From contig CAAGAW010000029.1 of assembly GCA_900767465.1 (NCBI GenBank), forward strand, positions 28,275 to 92,274: 64,000 nt of DNA, read 5' to 3'. Source of the stretch: Clostridia bacterium (GTDB lineage Bacteria > Bacillota > Clostridia > Christensenellales > Pumilibacteraceae). The notes beneath the pieces are model-generated. The model was not told where the DNA came from. It saw only the letters and a list, made by a program, of their open reading frames with translations, and did no database searches. How positions within the stretch are numbered: position 1 is the stretch's first letter; every line of letters begins with the position of its first letter. Shown here in pieces: positions 26,246-34,331 of this stretch. The translations under genes and the position numbers were made by a program.

Positions 26246-27253
26246 ATGCCCGACGAAAAACAGAAAAACAGAATATCGCCGGTTGCGCGTCACTCGGACG
26301 AAAGAGGAGCCGATACGAAGACCGCGTCCTCCGAAATCGTCATTTCGCCCGACACGGATTTTTCCGCTATAAATCCGTACGTGCGGTTCGTTATGCGCTA
26401 CTACAACACGTGGGAGCAGCACAGCGTTCCGCGCCGCAGTCTTTACGATTACGGACTCGTCGTGGTGTTAAAGGGCGAGATAGATTTTAGTTACGAGGGC
26501 AAAACGGTAGAGGTTCACGAGGGTGAAGCGCACATTATGCCGCCCGCCGTAAACCATTTCGAGTATATCAAAAAAGGCAACGTCTGTCAGTATTTCGTCG
26601 TGCATTTCGACATTGTATACCGACCCGAAACAAGCGACTGGAGGGTCGACGATGTGTACCTTCCCAGTTGTATTATGGGCGACGGCGAGATGATTATGGA
26701 CGAGGAAAGGCTTAAAGTTATCCGAAAGGAGGATGCTTTCATCACCCGTCCCGTCAAAATCAAAGTCCACGACTTTGCGTCGCTCGTCGAGAAACTCGAA
26801 AAAATGGAATACGTGTACGACCTTTTTAAGCCTACCGCCGACGCGCAGTGGGGCAGACTTTTGCTTAAAGCGTACCTCGAAGAAATTCTCGTCGACCTTT
26901 TTGAACCCGAACGGCAGATGCGTAAAGGTTATCAGGCGGCGAGCTTGGGCAATTTTATCGCTTACGTCAACGAAAACCTTAATAAGGAAATCAACGTAGC
27001 CGCGATCGCGAAGTCGTACGGTTTTACTCCGAACTACTTCCGTACGCTCTTTAAGCGCGCCACCCGTATGACGCCTTACGATTATATCCAGCGCAAAAGA
27101 ATCGACAAAAGCAAGGTCAAACTCGACCTTACGTCCGATTCGGTGCAGGACATAGCGTTTCAGGTAGGGTTCGACGACCCGTATTATTTCAGCAAAGTTT
27201 TCAAAAAAACGGTCGGTATGACGCCGTCCGAATATCGTAAAAAGGACGGTTGA
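26246..27253 (+). CDS. AraC-family transcriptional regulator of the glycan locus
   Basis: A 335-residue regulator. After a ~40-residue polar extension comes a cupin sensor domain (YGLVVVLKGEIDFSYEGKTV, EGEAHIMPPAVNHFEY). The C-terminal AraC domain has both helix-turn-helix motifs (INVAAIAKSYGFTPNYFRTL and VQDIAFQVGFDDPYYFSKVF). It sits in the same operon as the two hydrolases upstream and the L-rhamnose mutarotase downstream (four-base overlap), so it most likely controls this locus in response to a sugar, plausibly rhamnose or a rhamnoside. Unlike the two stand-alone AraC genes in this window, it has a good ribosome site (CGGAGG). Confidence 0.9.
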   Translation: MPDEKQKNRISPVARHSDERGADTKTASSEIVISPDTDFSAINPYVRFVMRYYNTWEQHSVPRRSLYDYGLVVVLKGEIDFSYEGKTVEVHEGEAHIMPPAVNHFEYIKKGNVCQYFVVHFDIVYRPETSDWRVDDVYLPSCIMGDGEMIMDEERLKVIRKEDAFITRPVKIKVHDFASLVEKLEKMEYVYDLFKPTADAQWGRLLLKAYLEEILVDLFEPERQMRKGYQAASLGNFIAYVNENLNKEINVAAIAKSYGFTPNYFRTLFKRATRMTPYDYIQRKRIDKSKVKLDLTSDSVQDIAFQVGFDDPYYFSKVFKKTVGMTPSEYRKKDG

Positions 27254-27594
27254 TTATGCCCGAAAAACTACTTAAACCCGAAAAAGTCGCGTGGCACGCC
27301 CGCGTTAAAGACGGTGCGCAAGACGAATACAAACGCCGTCACGACGAAATATGGCAGAGTATGCGCGAAGTCCTTACAAGAGCCGGAATAGTCAATTATA
27401 CCGTGTGGGAAGTAAACGGCGAACTGTTCGGCTATTACGAATGTCTTTACGGCGCGGAGTACGCCGCCCGCGTTCAGGCGGAAAGTCCGGTCGTTGACGA
27501 GTGGAACGAGTATATGAAAGATATTCTCTTTATGGATTTCGATCCCGACACCGGCGTTACCCCGCCGCTTAAAAAAATGTTTGAATTCAATTAA
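27250..27594 (+). CDS. rhaM: L-rhamnose mutarotase
   Basis: Interconverts the alpha and beta anomers of L-rhamnose, making the sugar released by rhamnosidases usable by the isomerase. The 114-residue protein shows the family pattern: VAWHARVKDGAQDEYKRRH with the catalytic His (H31) in RRHDEIWQSM, NYTVWEV, LFGYYE, and the C-terminal FMDFD...PLKKMFEF. It is about ten residues longer at the N-terminus than the E. coli enzyme. Its presence is the best evidence that this locus handles rhamnose. No rhamnose isomerase, kinase or aldolase gene is in the window. The gene ends at a hairpin terminator. Confidence 0.93.
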   Translation: MIMPEKLLKPEKVAWHARVKDGAQDEYKRRHDEIWQSMREVLTRAGIVNYTVWEVNGELFGYYECLYGAEYAARVQAESPVVDEWNEYMKDILFMDFDPDTGVTPPLKKMFEFN

Positions 27595-27598
27595 AATA

Positions 27599-27627
27599 AA
27601 CGCCTCGCGGTTAGTTCGCGGGGCGTT
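27599..27627 (+). terminator. Terminator T1 after rhaM
   Basis: Arms AACGCCTCGCG and CGCGGGGCGTT (one G-T) with loop GTTAGTT. The same 34 bases, including flanks, occur again at 28959-28992. Confidence 0.85.
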
Positions 27628-27693
27628 ATTTCTTGTCCGGAGTCGCCGCGTGGGTAAAAGTAAAAAATTTCCGTCTGCGGGCAAAATTTTTCA

Positions 27694-27722
27694 TTGCATA
27701 AGGGCGGCGCGTGTGGTATAAT
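27694..27722 (+). promoter_or_regulatory. Promoter of the GH5-like gene
   Basis: TTGCAT (27694-27699), 17 bp, TATAAT (27717-27722) with an extended -10 TGG. The apparent TTG start codon at 27694 is the -35 box, which argues for the ATG at 27748. Confidence 0.85.
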
Positions 27723-27747
27723 TAAAAAAAACGCACGGAGTGAGTAT

Positions 27748-28944
27748 ATGGACGGATTTGTCGATAACGGATTGAAATTCGGCGTGAATTACGTTCCGTC
27801 GAAAAACTGGTTCTTTTCGTGGCGGGATTTGCGCCTTGACGACGTTGACGAGGATCTTGCCGCGATAGCGTCGCTCGGCGTCGATCACGTAAGGATTCAT
27901 CTGAGGTGGGACTTGTTTCAGCCGAATAATTATTACGTGTGCGACGCGCTCGTCGAAAAACTCGTCGGGATTCTCGACCTTGCCGGAAAATATCGGCTTA
28001 AAGCGGAAGTTACGGTGCTTGACGGGTGGATGAGCGGATTCTGGTTCTTGCCGCCTTTCGTAAAAAACGCAAACCTCGTTACCGACGCAAAGATGATCGA
28101 CTGTCAGAAGTTCTTTCTTCGCAGGCTCGCCGCGGCGATTGCCGATCACCCGGCTCTTATGGGGATAGACGTCGGCAACGAATTCAATATGTACGGGTTG
28201 CTTATAAATAAGTTTTCGACGGACGAGGGCGATCGTTGGCTTGCGGAATTGCTCGGCGAAACGGAGAAACTTTTCCGCGGAAAAATCAACGTTCTCGGCG
28301 TGGATCATCAGCCGTGGTACGGCGACGCGTACTTTTCCCGTCGGTCTTTATCGAGCCTCGGTGCGGTTACGTCCGTTCATTCGTGGGTGCGGTTTACGGG
28401 CGCGCTCGATTACGGCGTTTTTTCGGAGGAAAGCCTTTCGCTTCAGGAATATAACGTCGAGATCGCCAATGCGTACGCCGTCCGAGAGAATAGAAAAGTC
28501 TGGATTCAGGAATTCGGAATCTCGCCGCTGTGGGCGAATCCGAACGAGTTCGGAAGGTTCGTGTACGAGTCGATGCTTAACGCCACGCGCAGCGATAATC
28601 TGTTCGGGTTTACGTTCTGGTGTTCGCACGACGTGGACAGAAAGTTCGTTTTCGACGAAATCGAGTACGACCTCGGGCTGTTCGACGTCAATAATAAAAT
28701 CAAACCTCTCGGCAAAATTTACGCCGACGCCGTTGCAAAAATTAAGTCCGGAGCAAAACCCGCCGCGACGGAAAAGGGCAGAGCGGTCGTTATCGACGAA
28801 ACCCGCCCGTTCGACGGTTGGGAATACGCAAAGCGGTTTTCCGCCGAACTTCGTGAGGGACGGCACGTCGCGTTCGTCCTCTCGTCGCGGGCGGACGATA
28901 CGGATTATCTCCGTCGCCGCGGTATAACCGAACTCGTTCGTTAA
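27748..28944 (+). CDS. Cytoplasmic GH5-like glycoside hydrolase (clan GH-A)
   Basis: A 398-residue retaining glycosidase of the GH-A clan. The N-terminus FGVNYVPSKNWFFSW and VDHVRIHLRWDLFQP are the first barrel strands; the acid/base Glu is E145 in GIDVGNEFNM and the nucleophile E255 in VWIQEFGISP; VTSVHSWVRF gives the usual His/Ser strand. No signal peptide is present, so it acts on imported oligosaccharides. The start is set by GGAG seven bases upstream and by the promoter position. It is monocistronic, follows the rhamnose locus and ends at a copy of the same terminator. The exact subfamily (GH5, or a related cellulase-like group) is uncertain. Confidence 0.8.
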   Translation: MDGFVDNGLKFGVNYVPSKNWFFSWRDLRLDDVDEDLAAIASLGVDHVRIHLRWDLFQPNNYYVCDALVEKLVGILDLAGKYRLKAEVTVLDGWMSGFWFLPPFVKNANLVTDAKMIDCQKFFLRRLAAAIADHPALMGIDVGNEFNMYGLLINKFSTDEGDRWLAELLGETEKLFRGKINVLGVDHQPWYGDAYFSRRSLSSLGAVTSVHSWVRFTGALDYGVFSEESLSLQEYNVEIANAYAVRENRKVWIQEFGISPLWANPNEFGRFVYESMLNATRSDNLFGFTFWCSHDVDRKFVFDEIEYDLGLFDVNNKIKPLGKIYADAVAKIKSGAKPAATEKGRAVVIDETRPFDGWEYAKRFSAELREGRHVAFVLSSRADDTDYLRRRGITELVR

Positions 28945-28962
28945 AGGAATTTACACGTAATA

Positions 28963-28991
28963 AACGCCTCGCGGTTAGTTCGCGGGGCGTT
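28963..28991. terminator. Terminator T2, second copy, between convergent genes
   Basis: Identical in stem and loop to T1 at 27599-27627. It lies between the GH5-like gene (+) and apgM (-), so it can serve both strands. Confidence 0.85.
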
Positions 28992-29006
28992 ACTTGTAAT
29001 CCGGTT

Positions 29007-30218
29007 TTAGTTTTCGTTTAACAGTTTTTTCATAAGCGCGACGCCGCTTTCGAGTCTGTTCGGGGTAGCGGAGGCGTGCTTTTCGTCGAGTTTGCTCACG
29101 CCTTCGGTTTCTACCTCGCTGTCGTAGATAAGGTAGGGGACGGGATCGGAAACGTGCGTTTTAAGACTTACGGGCGTTGCGTGATCGGGAAGAATCGCGA
29201 TCCTGAACGGAACGCCTTTTGCTTTAAGGTCGTCCACGATCGGTTTTACGATTTTATGGTCGATAATGCTTATCGCCTCGGTTTTCTCGGCGTAATTGCC
29301 CTGATGTCCGCACTCGTCCGGCGCTTCGAGATGAACGTAAACGAAGTCGTGATCGCGGAGCGCGTTGATTGCGGCGGCGGCTTTTCCGTCGAAATTCGAG
29401 TCGATCGTGCCGGTTGCGCCGTCCACGTCCACGCTGTCCATACCGGCGGCGATGCCGATACCTTTTATAAGGTCTACCGCGCTGATAACCGCGCCTTTTT
29501 TGCCGTGCAGAGCATAAAAATCTTTAAGAAGCGGCTTTCGTCCTTCGCCCCAAAGCCAGATCGAGGTGGCAGGGCGCAGTCCGCGCCTGATTCTGTCAAG
29601 ATTTACGGGGTGTGTTTTAAGCAGTTTTTCCGACTCTTTCATAAGCGAAAGCAGTTCGTCTGCGTACTTGCCCTTCGGTAAGCGATCGGTGATTTTACGG
29701 TCGGAAATATCGTGCGGAGGCGTAAACTCCATACCCGTATCGCCGTTGCGGCGGATAAGACAATGACGGTAACTTACCCCCGGGTAGAGTTCGAGTCCGT
29801 CGGGGAGAGAAAGGTTTTTTGCGAGAAAAGTCACGAGTTCGCGAGCCTCGGGCGTAGTGATCTCGCCCGCCGAGTAATCGATCATCGTCTTGTTTTCGTA
29901 CGGTTCGTCGTCCGAAAGCGTAACGATATTGCAACGGTAACTCACGTCCTCGGGGTTCATTTTTATACCCATCGACAACGCTTCGAGCGGACTTCTTCCG
30001 GTGTAATATTCGGCGGGATCATACCCCATAACCGAAAGATTCGCAACGTCGCTGCCCGGTTTCATTCCGGCGGGGACGGTACGGCAAAGTCCGACTTCGC
30101 CGTGCGAAGCAAGGAAATCGACCGTCGGCTTGTCCGCCTCGCTCATGGGCGTTTTTCCCTCGGCGTTCGGATAATCGGCCATTCCGTCAAACAGAACGAC
30201 AACGTATTTTTTATTCAT
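29007..30218 (-). CDS. apgM: Cofactor-independent phosphoglycerate mutase, ApgM type
   Basis: Glycolytic interconversion of 3- and 2-phosphoglycerate. A 403-residue member of the archaeal-type, alkaline-phosphatase-fold mutases. Motifs: VVVLFDGMADYP (metal site), MKPGSDVANLSVMGYDP with the phospho-acceptor Ser, YTGRSPLEALSMGI, VYVHLEAPDECGHQGN and ILPDHATP (metal ligands). I chose the ATG at 30218, which follows an AGGTG site, over the in-frame GTG at 30227. This type replaces or supplements GpmI in many Clostridia. It has its own promoter and a short leader containing a perfect GTCGCGG-CGAA-CCGCGAC hairpin. Confidence 0.94.
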   Translation of the reverse strand: MNKKYVVVLFDGMADYPNAEGKTPMSEADKPTVDFLASHGEVGLCRTVPAGMKPGSDVANLSVMGYDPAEYYTGRSPLEALSMGIKMNPEDVSYRCNIVTLSDDEPYENKTMIDYSAGEITTPEARELVTFLAKNLSLPDGLELYPGVSYRHCLIRRNGDTGMEFTPPHDISDRKITDRLPKGKYADELLSLMKESEKLLKTHPVNLDRIRRGLRPATSIWLWGEGRKPLLKDFYALHGKKGAVISAVDLIKGIGIAAGMDSVDVDGATGTIDSNFDGKAAAAINALRDHDFVYVHLEAPDECGHQGNYAEKTEAISIIDHKIVKPIVDDLKAKGVPFRIAILPDHATPVSLKTHVSDPVPYLIYDSEVETEGVSKLDEKHASATPNRLESGVALMKKLLNEN

Positions 30219-30268
30219 GGCAAGCACCTCTTTGTCTGTGTCGGGTCGCGGTTCGCCGCGACGACTAC

Positions 30269-30297
30269 ATTATATACCAAATCGCCCGAAAAGTCGA
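30269..30297 (-). promoter_or_regulatory. apgM promoter
   Basis: Minus strand TCGACT (30297-30292), 17 bp, TATAAT (30274-30269). The transcript begins with a 7-bp hairpin with a CGAA loop (30263-30246) ahead of the ribosome site. Confidence 0.7.
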
Positions 30298-30377
30298 GCG
30301 AAATGAAAGTAATTTCATATTTTATTTTGCGGCAAAAACAGGTTGTTTCGCATTTTATTTGCAAGAATACGGTTTCG

Positions 30378-31040
30378 TTATTCGGGTTTGTTTTCGTTTG
30401 CGTTTTCGGTAACTGTTTCGGCAGGGCTTTTGTGAAGAATAACTTTGACGATAAGTACGATCACGACGATCAGCGCGATTACCGCGAGCGCGAGAATAAT
30501 GATATTCACGTACTCGGCGAAGAAGACGCACAAAAGAAGAATTATTCCGCTCGCGACCGCGTTTCCGGCAACGACGGCGGCAAGAGCGGCGGGGTAACGA
30601 AGTTTAAGAATCGAAGCCACCGCCGAGCCCGTCCATACGCCCGTAAGCGGCAGGGGAATCGCGACGAAAACAAACACGCCGAGAGCCTTTTTGAACTCTC
30701 GTTTTTTTGCGTTCGTTTCGGATTCGTCCGTTTTTACCGTCTTTGCCTTACTTTCAAACTTATCGTAAAGCGTTTGTCCGAGTTTGCGGAAAACTCTGGT
30801 ATTCGACAACCATTTTATCAACGGAATCAGTATCAGCAGCAGCAACGGTGCCATCAGCGACGAGCCGACAAACGAGAACAGCCAACTTTGAAAAACTCCG
30901 AGTTTATAGCCGAACGCAATCGGTATCGCCATGCGCGCTTCGACGATCGGCAGAATCGCGATAAACGTCACGACGAGTTCGCGCCGCACGAATATCGCTT
31001 CGAGCCAATGCAATACTGTTTCGATTATTTTGTCGGTCAC
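30378..31040 (-). CDS. Small multidrug export-like membrane protein (PF06695 type)
   Basis: A 220-residue polytopic protein. I place the start at GTG 31040, which has an AAGGAG site, giving MTDKIIETVLHWL; an extension upstream would run through the promoter. Family hallmarks are ELVVTFIAILPIVEARMAIP near the N-terminus and IPLPLTGVWTGSAVASIL in the second half. Four or five helices are predicted, ending in a hydrophobic EYVNIIILALAVIALIVVIV stretch and a charged tail. Despite the family name, transport function is not established. A perfect 16-bp palindrome overlaps its probable -10 region. Confidence 0.85.
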   Translation of the reverse strand: MTDKIIETVLHWLEAIFVRRELVVTFIAILPIVEARMAIPIAFGYKLGVFQSWLFSFVGSSLMAPLLLLILIPLIKWLSNTRVFRKLGQTLYDKFESKAKTVKTDESETNAKKREFKKALGVFVFVAIPLPLTGVWTGSAVASILKLRYPAALAAVVAGNAVASGIILLLCVFFAEYVNIIILALAVIALIVVIVLIVKVILHKSPAETVTENANENKPE

Positions 31041-31063
31041 GGTTAAACTCCTTCGTCTTATAA

Positions 31064-31079
31064 CGTATAATATTATACG
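31064..31079. promoter_or_regulatory. 16-bp perfect palindrome over the -10 region
   Basis: CGTATAATATTATACG is perfectly self-complementary and contains TATAAT on both strands. It lies 24 bases upstream of the small export gene. It may be a repressor site or simply a symmetrical -10. Confidence 0.45.
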
Positions 31080-31178
31080 CAAGCTCTTACTCATAAAGTA
31101 TAACATATCGCGGAAAATTTCCCGATGGATTACATTGCACAATAAGACACTTTTTTTGTTAAATAGGCAACATTGTGC

Positions 31179-31207
31179 TTGACAAAAAAATTTCAAAACA
31201 TTAAAAT
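31179..31207 (+). promoter_or_regulatory. glmM promoter
   Basis: TTGACA (31179-31184), 17 bp, TAAAAT (31202-31207), with AGGAGG just before the ATG at 31229. The leader is only about 15 bases. Confidence 0.8.
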
Positions 31208-31228
31208 AGGCGTCAGGAGGTATGATTT

Positions 31229-32512
31229 ATGGCAAAATATTTCGGAACGGACGGTATCAGAGGCAAATACGGCGAGAAACTCGACGAGGCTCTTGCGTAC
31301 AAAACCGGTCTTGCTCTCGGCGAGTATTTCGGCGCGGGTAAATTTACCGTCGGCAGAGACACGCGCGTCAGCGGCGAGGAACTCGAACGCGGGCTTGTGA
31401 AGGGTATTACCGACGCGGGCGGCGAAGCGGTAATTCTCGGTATTCTGCCCACGCCGGCGGTTGCCGCGCTTACCATAAAGTACGGCGCGAAATGCGGAGT
31501 TATGATTTCGGCGTCGCACAATCCGCCCGAATATAACGGGATCAAGGTTTTCGACCGCAACGGCGTAAAACTCACCGAAGAGCAGGAGGGGAGCGTCGAA
31601 TACTATATCGACAATCCGCCCGCTGTTCGCGGCGGCGGCAAAATCACGAAGAAGTCGGGCGGAAAACTCGAATACGTCGATTACGTCGTAAGCACGGTAA
31701 ACGCCGATTTTCGCGGGCTTAAAGTGTGGCTCGATTGCGGATACGGCGCGGCGAGCACCGTCGCGGAAGAAGTTTTCAGACGGTCGGGCGCGACGGTAAA
31801 CGTTGATAACTGCAGCCTGCGCGGCGAGAAAATCAACAGCGGTTGCGGCGCGCTTCACCCCGATTACGTCCGCAACAGCATGAAAGGCACCGACTGCAGG
31901 CTCGGCTTTGCGTTCGACGGCGACGCCGATCGTCTTGCGGTGGTTATGGACGGCGAAATACTCGACGGCGATACCGTGCTTTATAATATCCAGAAGGGTA
32001 TGGACATAAACCGCGGCACGGTGGTCGGAACCGTTCTTAACAATCTCGCGCTCGAAAAACGGCTTGCGCTCGACGGCAGACGGCTCGTACGCACGCCTGT
32101 CGGAGACAAATACATCTGCGACCTTATGTTCCGCGAGGGCTACAACGTGGGCGGCGAACAGTCCGGACATTACATAGTTTATCCCGCCGCAACCACGGGC
32201 GACGGAATCATGACGGCAATGTTTTTCGCTAAATCGCTGTATAAAAACGGAAAACTCGACGCGCCCGAAAAACTCGATCTCGTTCCGCAAAAGGCGATCG
32301 CGGAATACGCCGATCCGTCGATTATGTTCGACCCGAAACTTCGCGAACTTACCGAAAAAGCGGAAAAGTCGCTCGGCGGCGACGGGCGGATCATCGTCCG
32401 ATATTCCGGCACCGAACCGAAAATCCGCGTTATGGTTGAAGCGTCCGACCCGGAAAAGCCGGACGAAATCTTAGCGGAATTCAAAACGTTTATCCGTTCT
32501 TGCGCCGAATAG
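31229..32512 (+). CDS. glmM: Phosphoglucosamine mutase
   Basis: Converts glucosamine 6-phosphate to glucosamine 1-phosphate for peptidoglycan precursor synthesis. The 427 residues are slightly short for GlmM (~445). Motifs: YFGTDGIRGKYG at the N-terminus, catalytic Ser S96 in MISASHNPPEYNG, metal loop FAFDGDADRLAVVMDG, sugar-binding GGEQSGH and the phosphate-binding RYSGTEPKIRVM. It has its own consensus promoter and ends in TAG, which shows that TAG is a normal stop in this genome. Confidence 0.96.
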   Translation: MAKYFGTDGIRGKYGEKLDEALAYKTGLALGEYFGAGKFTVGRDTRVSGEELERGLVKGITDAGGEAVILGILPTPAVAALTIKYGAKCGVMISASHNPPEYNGIKVFDRNGVKLTEEQEGSVEYYIDNPPAVRGGGKITKKSGGKLEYVDYVVSTVNADFRGLKVWLDCGYGAASTVAEEVFRRSGATVNVDNCSLRGEKINSGCGALHPDYVRNSMKGTDCRLGFAFDGDADRLAVVMDGEILDGDTVLYNIQKGMDINRGTVVGTVLNNLALEKRLALDGRRLVRTPVGDKYICDLMFREGYNVGGEQSGHYIVYPAATTGDGIMTAMFFAKSLYKNGKLDAPEKLDLVPQKAIAEYADPSIMFDPKLRELTEKAEKSLGGDGRIIVRYSGTEPKIRVMVEASDPEKPDEILAEFKTFIRSCAE

Positions 32513-32543
32513 GCGAAGTTTTTTCGGTTGCGCCCGCAAGCGG

Positions 32544-32572
32544 TTGACTTTTTTTTGCCGATAAGGTACAAT
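32544..32572 (+). promoter_or_regulatory. Promoter of malic enzyme gene
   Basis: TTGACT (32544-32549), 17 bp, TACAAT (32567-32572), about 45 bases of leader, GGAGAG ribosome site, ATG at 32624. Confidence 0.85.
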
Positions 32573-32623
32573 CATAGGGTAAAATCAAGCGGCGTTATCG
32601 TCGCCGACTCGGAGAGAAGAACC

Positions 32624-33799
32624 ATGAATTACGCCGAAGAATCGCTGAAAAAACATTACGAATGGAAGGGTAAAATCGAAGTTTCGCCGCGGGTAAAGGT
32701 CGAGGATAAAACCGACCTTTCGCTTGCGTACACACCCGGCGTTGCCGCGCCCTGTCTCGAAATTCAAAAGGACGAAAGCAAGTCGTTCGATCTTACCCGC
32801 CGCTGGAATACGGTCGCCGTAATCACCGACGGAACGGCAGTCCTCGGTTTGGGCGACATAGGTCCGGTTGCCGGTATGCCCGTTATGGAAGGCAAAGCGT
32901 TGCTTTTCAAGGAGTTCGGCGACGTGGACGCGATTCCGATTTGCGTCAAAAGTAAGGACGTTGACGAACTCGTGCGCACGATCTATCTTATTTCGGGCAG
33001 TTTCGGCGGGATCAACCTCGAAGATATATCCGCGCCGCGCTGTTTCGAGGTCGAGCGCAGACTCAAAGAAATCTGCGATATTCCCGTCTTTCACGACGAT
33101 CAGCACGGTACGGCGATAGTTCTCGGCGCCGCGCTTATAAACGCCGTAAAAGTAGTCGGTAAAAGCCTCGGAGCCGTAAAAGTCGTTATCAACGGTGCAG
33201 GCAGCGCGGGTATCGCGATCGCCGAATTTCTGCTCGGCTTGGGAGTAAATAATCTTATCGTGTGCGACCGTTTCGGAACGATAGTAAAGGGAAGAGCGGG
33301 TATGACGAGCGCGCAGGAAAATCTCGTCTCGCGTACGAATCCCGATTCGATCGACGGAACGCTCGCCGACGCCATGCGCGGCGCGGACGTAATGATAGGC
33401 GTAAGCGCGGCGGGAGTCGTCAGCGAAGAGATGGTGCGGTCGATGAATAAAAACGCAATCGTTTTTCCGATGGCAAACCCTGTCCCCGAAATCGAACCCG
33501 ACAAGGCAAAGGCGGCCGGAGCGGCGGTCGTGGGCACGGGCAGGAGCGACTACGACAATCAGATAAACAACGTGCTTGCGTTCCCGGGCGTATTCCGCGG
33601 CGCGCTCGACGCACGTGCAACCGAAATCAACGAACCGATGAAGTACGCCGCCGCCCGAGCGATCGCATCGCTTGTCGGCGATGACGAACTTTGCGCTTCG
33701 TACGTAATTCCCCGCGCGTTCGATCTGCGCGTCGGTACCGCCGTCGCCGAAGCGGTTAAAAAAGCCGCGATCGAAACGGGCGTCGCGCGACTCAAATAA
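32624..33799 (+). CDS. NAD(P)-dependent malic enzyme, short bacterial type
   Basis: Oxidative decarboxylation of malate to pyruvate. At 391 residues it is the short form lacking the phosphotransacetylase domain. Motifs: SLAYTPGVAAPCLEI (catalytic Tyr), TDGTAVLGLGDIGPVAGMPV, VMEGKALLFKEFGDVDAIP (catalytic Lys), IPVFHDDQHGTAIV (metal Asp) and the dinucleotide loop VINGAGSAGIAIAEFLL. The C-terminal part RGALDARATEINEPMKYAAA is conserved. The start at 32624 follows GGAGAG; the upstream extension passes through the promoter. Cofactor preference cannot be read with certainty. An ATACGTAT-family element begins directly after the stop. Confidence 0.95.
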   Translation: MNYAEESLKKHYEWKGKIEVSPRVKVEDKTDLSLAYTPGVAAPCLEIQKDESKSFDLTRRWNTVAVITDGTAVLGLGDIGPVAGMPVMEGKALLFKEFGDVDAIPICVKSKDVDELVRTIYLISGSFGGINLEDISAPRCFEVERRLKEICDIPVFHDDQHGTAIVLGAALINAVKVVGKSLGAVKVVINGAGSAGIAIAEFLLGLGVNNLIVCDRFGTIVKGRAGMTSAQENLVSRTNPDSIDGTLADAMRGADVMIGVSAAGVVSEEMVRSMNKNAIVFPMANPVPEIEPDKAKAAGAAVVGTGRSDYDNQINNVLAFPGVFRGALDARATEINEPMKYAAARAIASLVGDDELCASYVIPRAFDLRVGTAVAEAVKKAAIETGVARLK

Positions 33800-33830
33800 C
33801 GCAAAAACGTCTATACGTATCAGCGTTTTA
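33800..33830 (+). repeat. ATACGTAT-loop hairpin element, copy C
   Basis: Begins on the base after the malic enzyme stop: CGCAAAAACG, core TCTATACGTATCAG, CGTTTTAT. The stem AAAACG/CGTTTT is six base pairs and lacks a following T tract. Confidence 0.65.
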
Positions 33831-33884
33831 TAAACATTAACGAATAATTCGCAGTGGGAAGAATACGTCTTTCCACGTTACGTA

Positions 33885-34255
33885 CACCCGTATTGTCATG
33901 TAATTGCGAGTGTAAGCGTGGCAATCTCCCGGAAGGGAAGACGATTACCGCATACACGAACACCCACATAAGAACTCGCCCGCAGGGGCTCCCTGCCGTG
34001 GGGGATTTCTCCGCTCCGTTCGGGTTATAAACCTCACTCCGGTCGAAATGACATCGTAACCTATTCGCGTCGAAGCCGTCGGTAGGGCGGGACGCCCTCG
34101 TCCCGCCGCTGTCATTGCGATGAGCATTAGCGAAGCGTGGCAATCCCCGCGGAAGAAACGGCACATTACTTGCCCGCGCCGAGAAATCCCCCGCAGAAGA
34201 AACGATAACAATCAAACACAAATAATCCCCAAACACTTGCCCGTGGCGGCTCGCC
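33885..34255. repeat. REP-like repeat cluster R4
   Basis: Contains TGTCATGTAATTGCGAG...GCGTGGCAATC (twice, ~33895 and ~34108), GGGGATTTCTCCGCTCCG, the GC hairpin GGCGGGACG / GTCCCGCC (~34086-34106) shared with R1, and a GAGAAATCCCC block shared with R3. No gene is seen in these ~370 bases. Confidence 0.7.
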
Positions 34256-34261
34256 ACCGCA

Positions 34262-34304
34262 AACTTAAACCCCGCAACCGAAAACCGGCTACGGGGTTTA
34301 AGTT
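34262..34304. terminator. Terminator after glnN
   Basis: Perfect 13-bp arms AACTTAAACCCCG and CGGGGTTTAAGTT enclose a loop with a small CCG/CGG hairpin. It lies 28 bases beyond the minus-strand glnN stop and is likely bidirectional. Confidence 0.85.
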
Positions 34305-34331
34305 AAGAAAAAGGAAGGAATGAAAGCGAGA

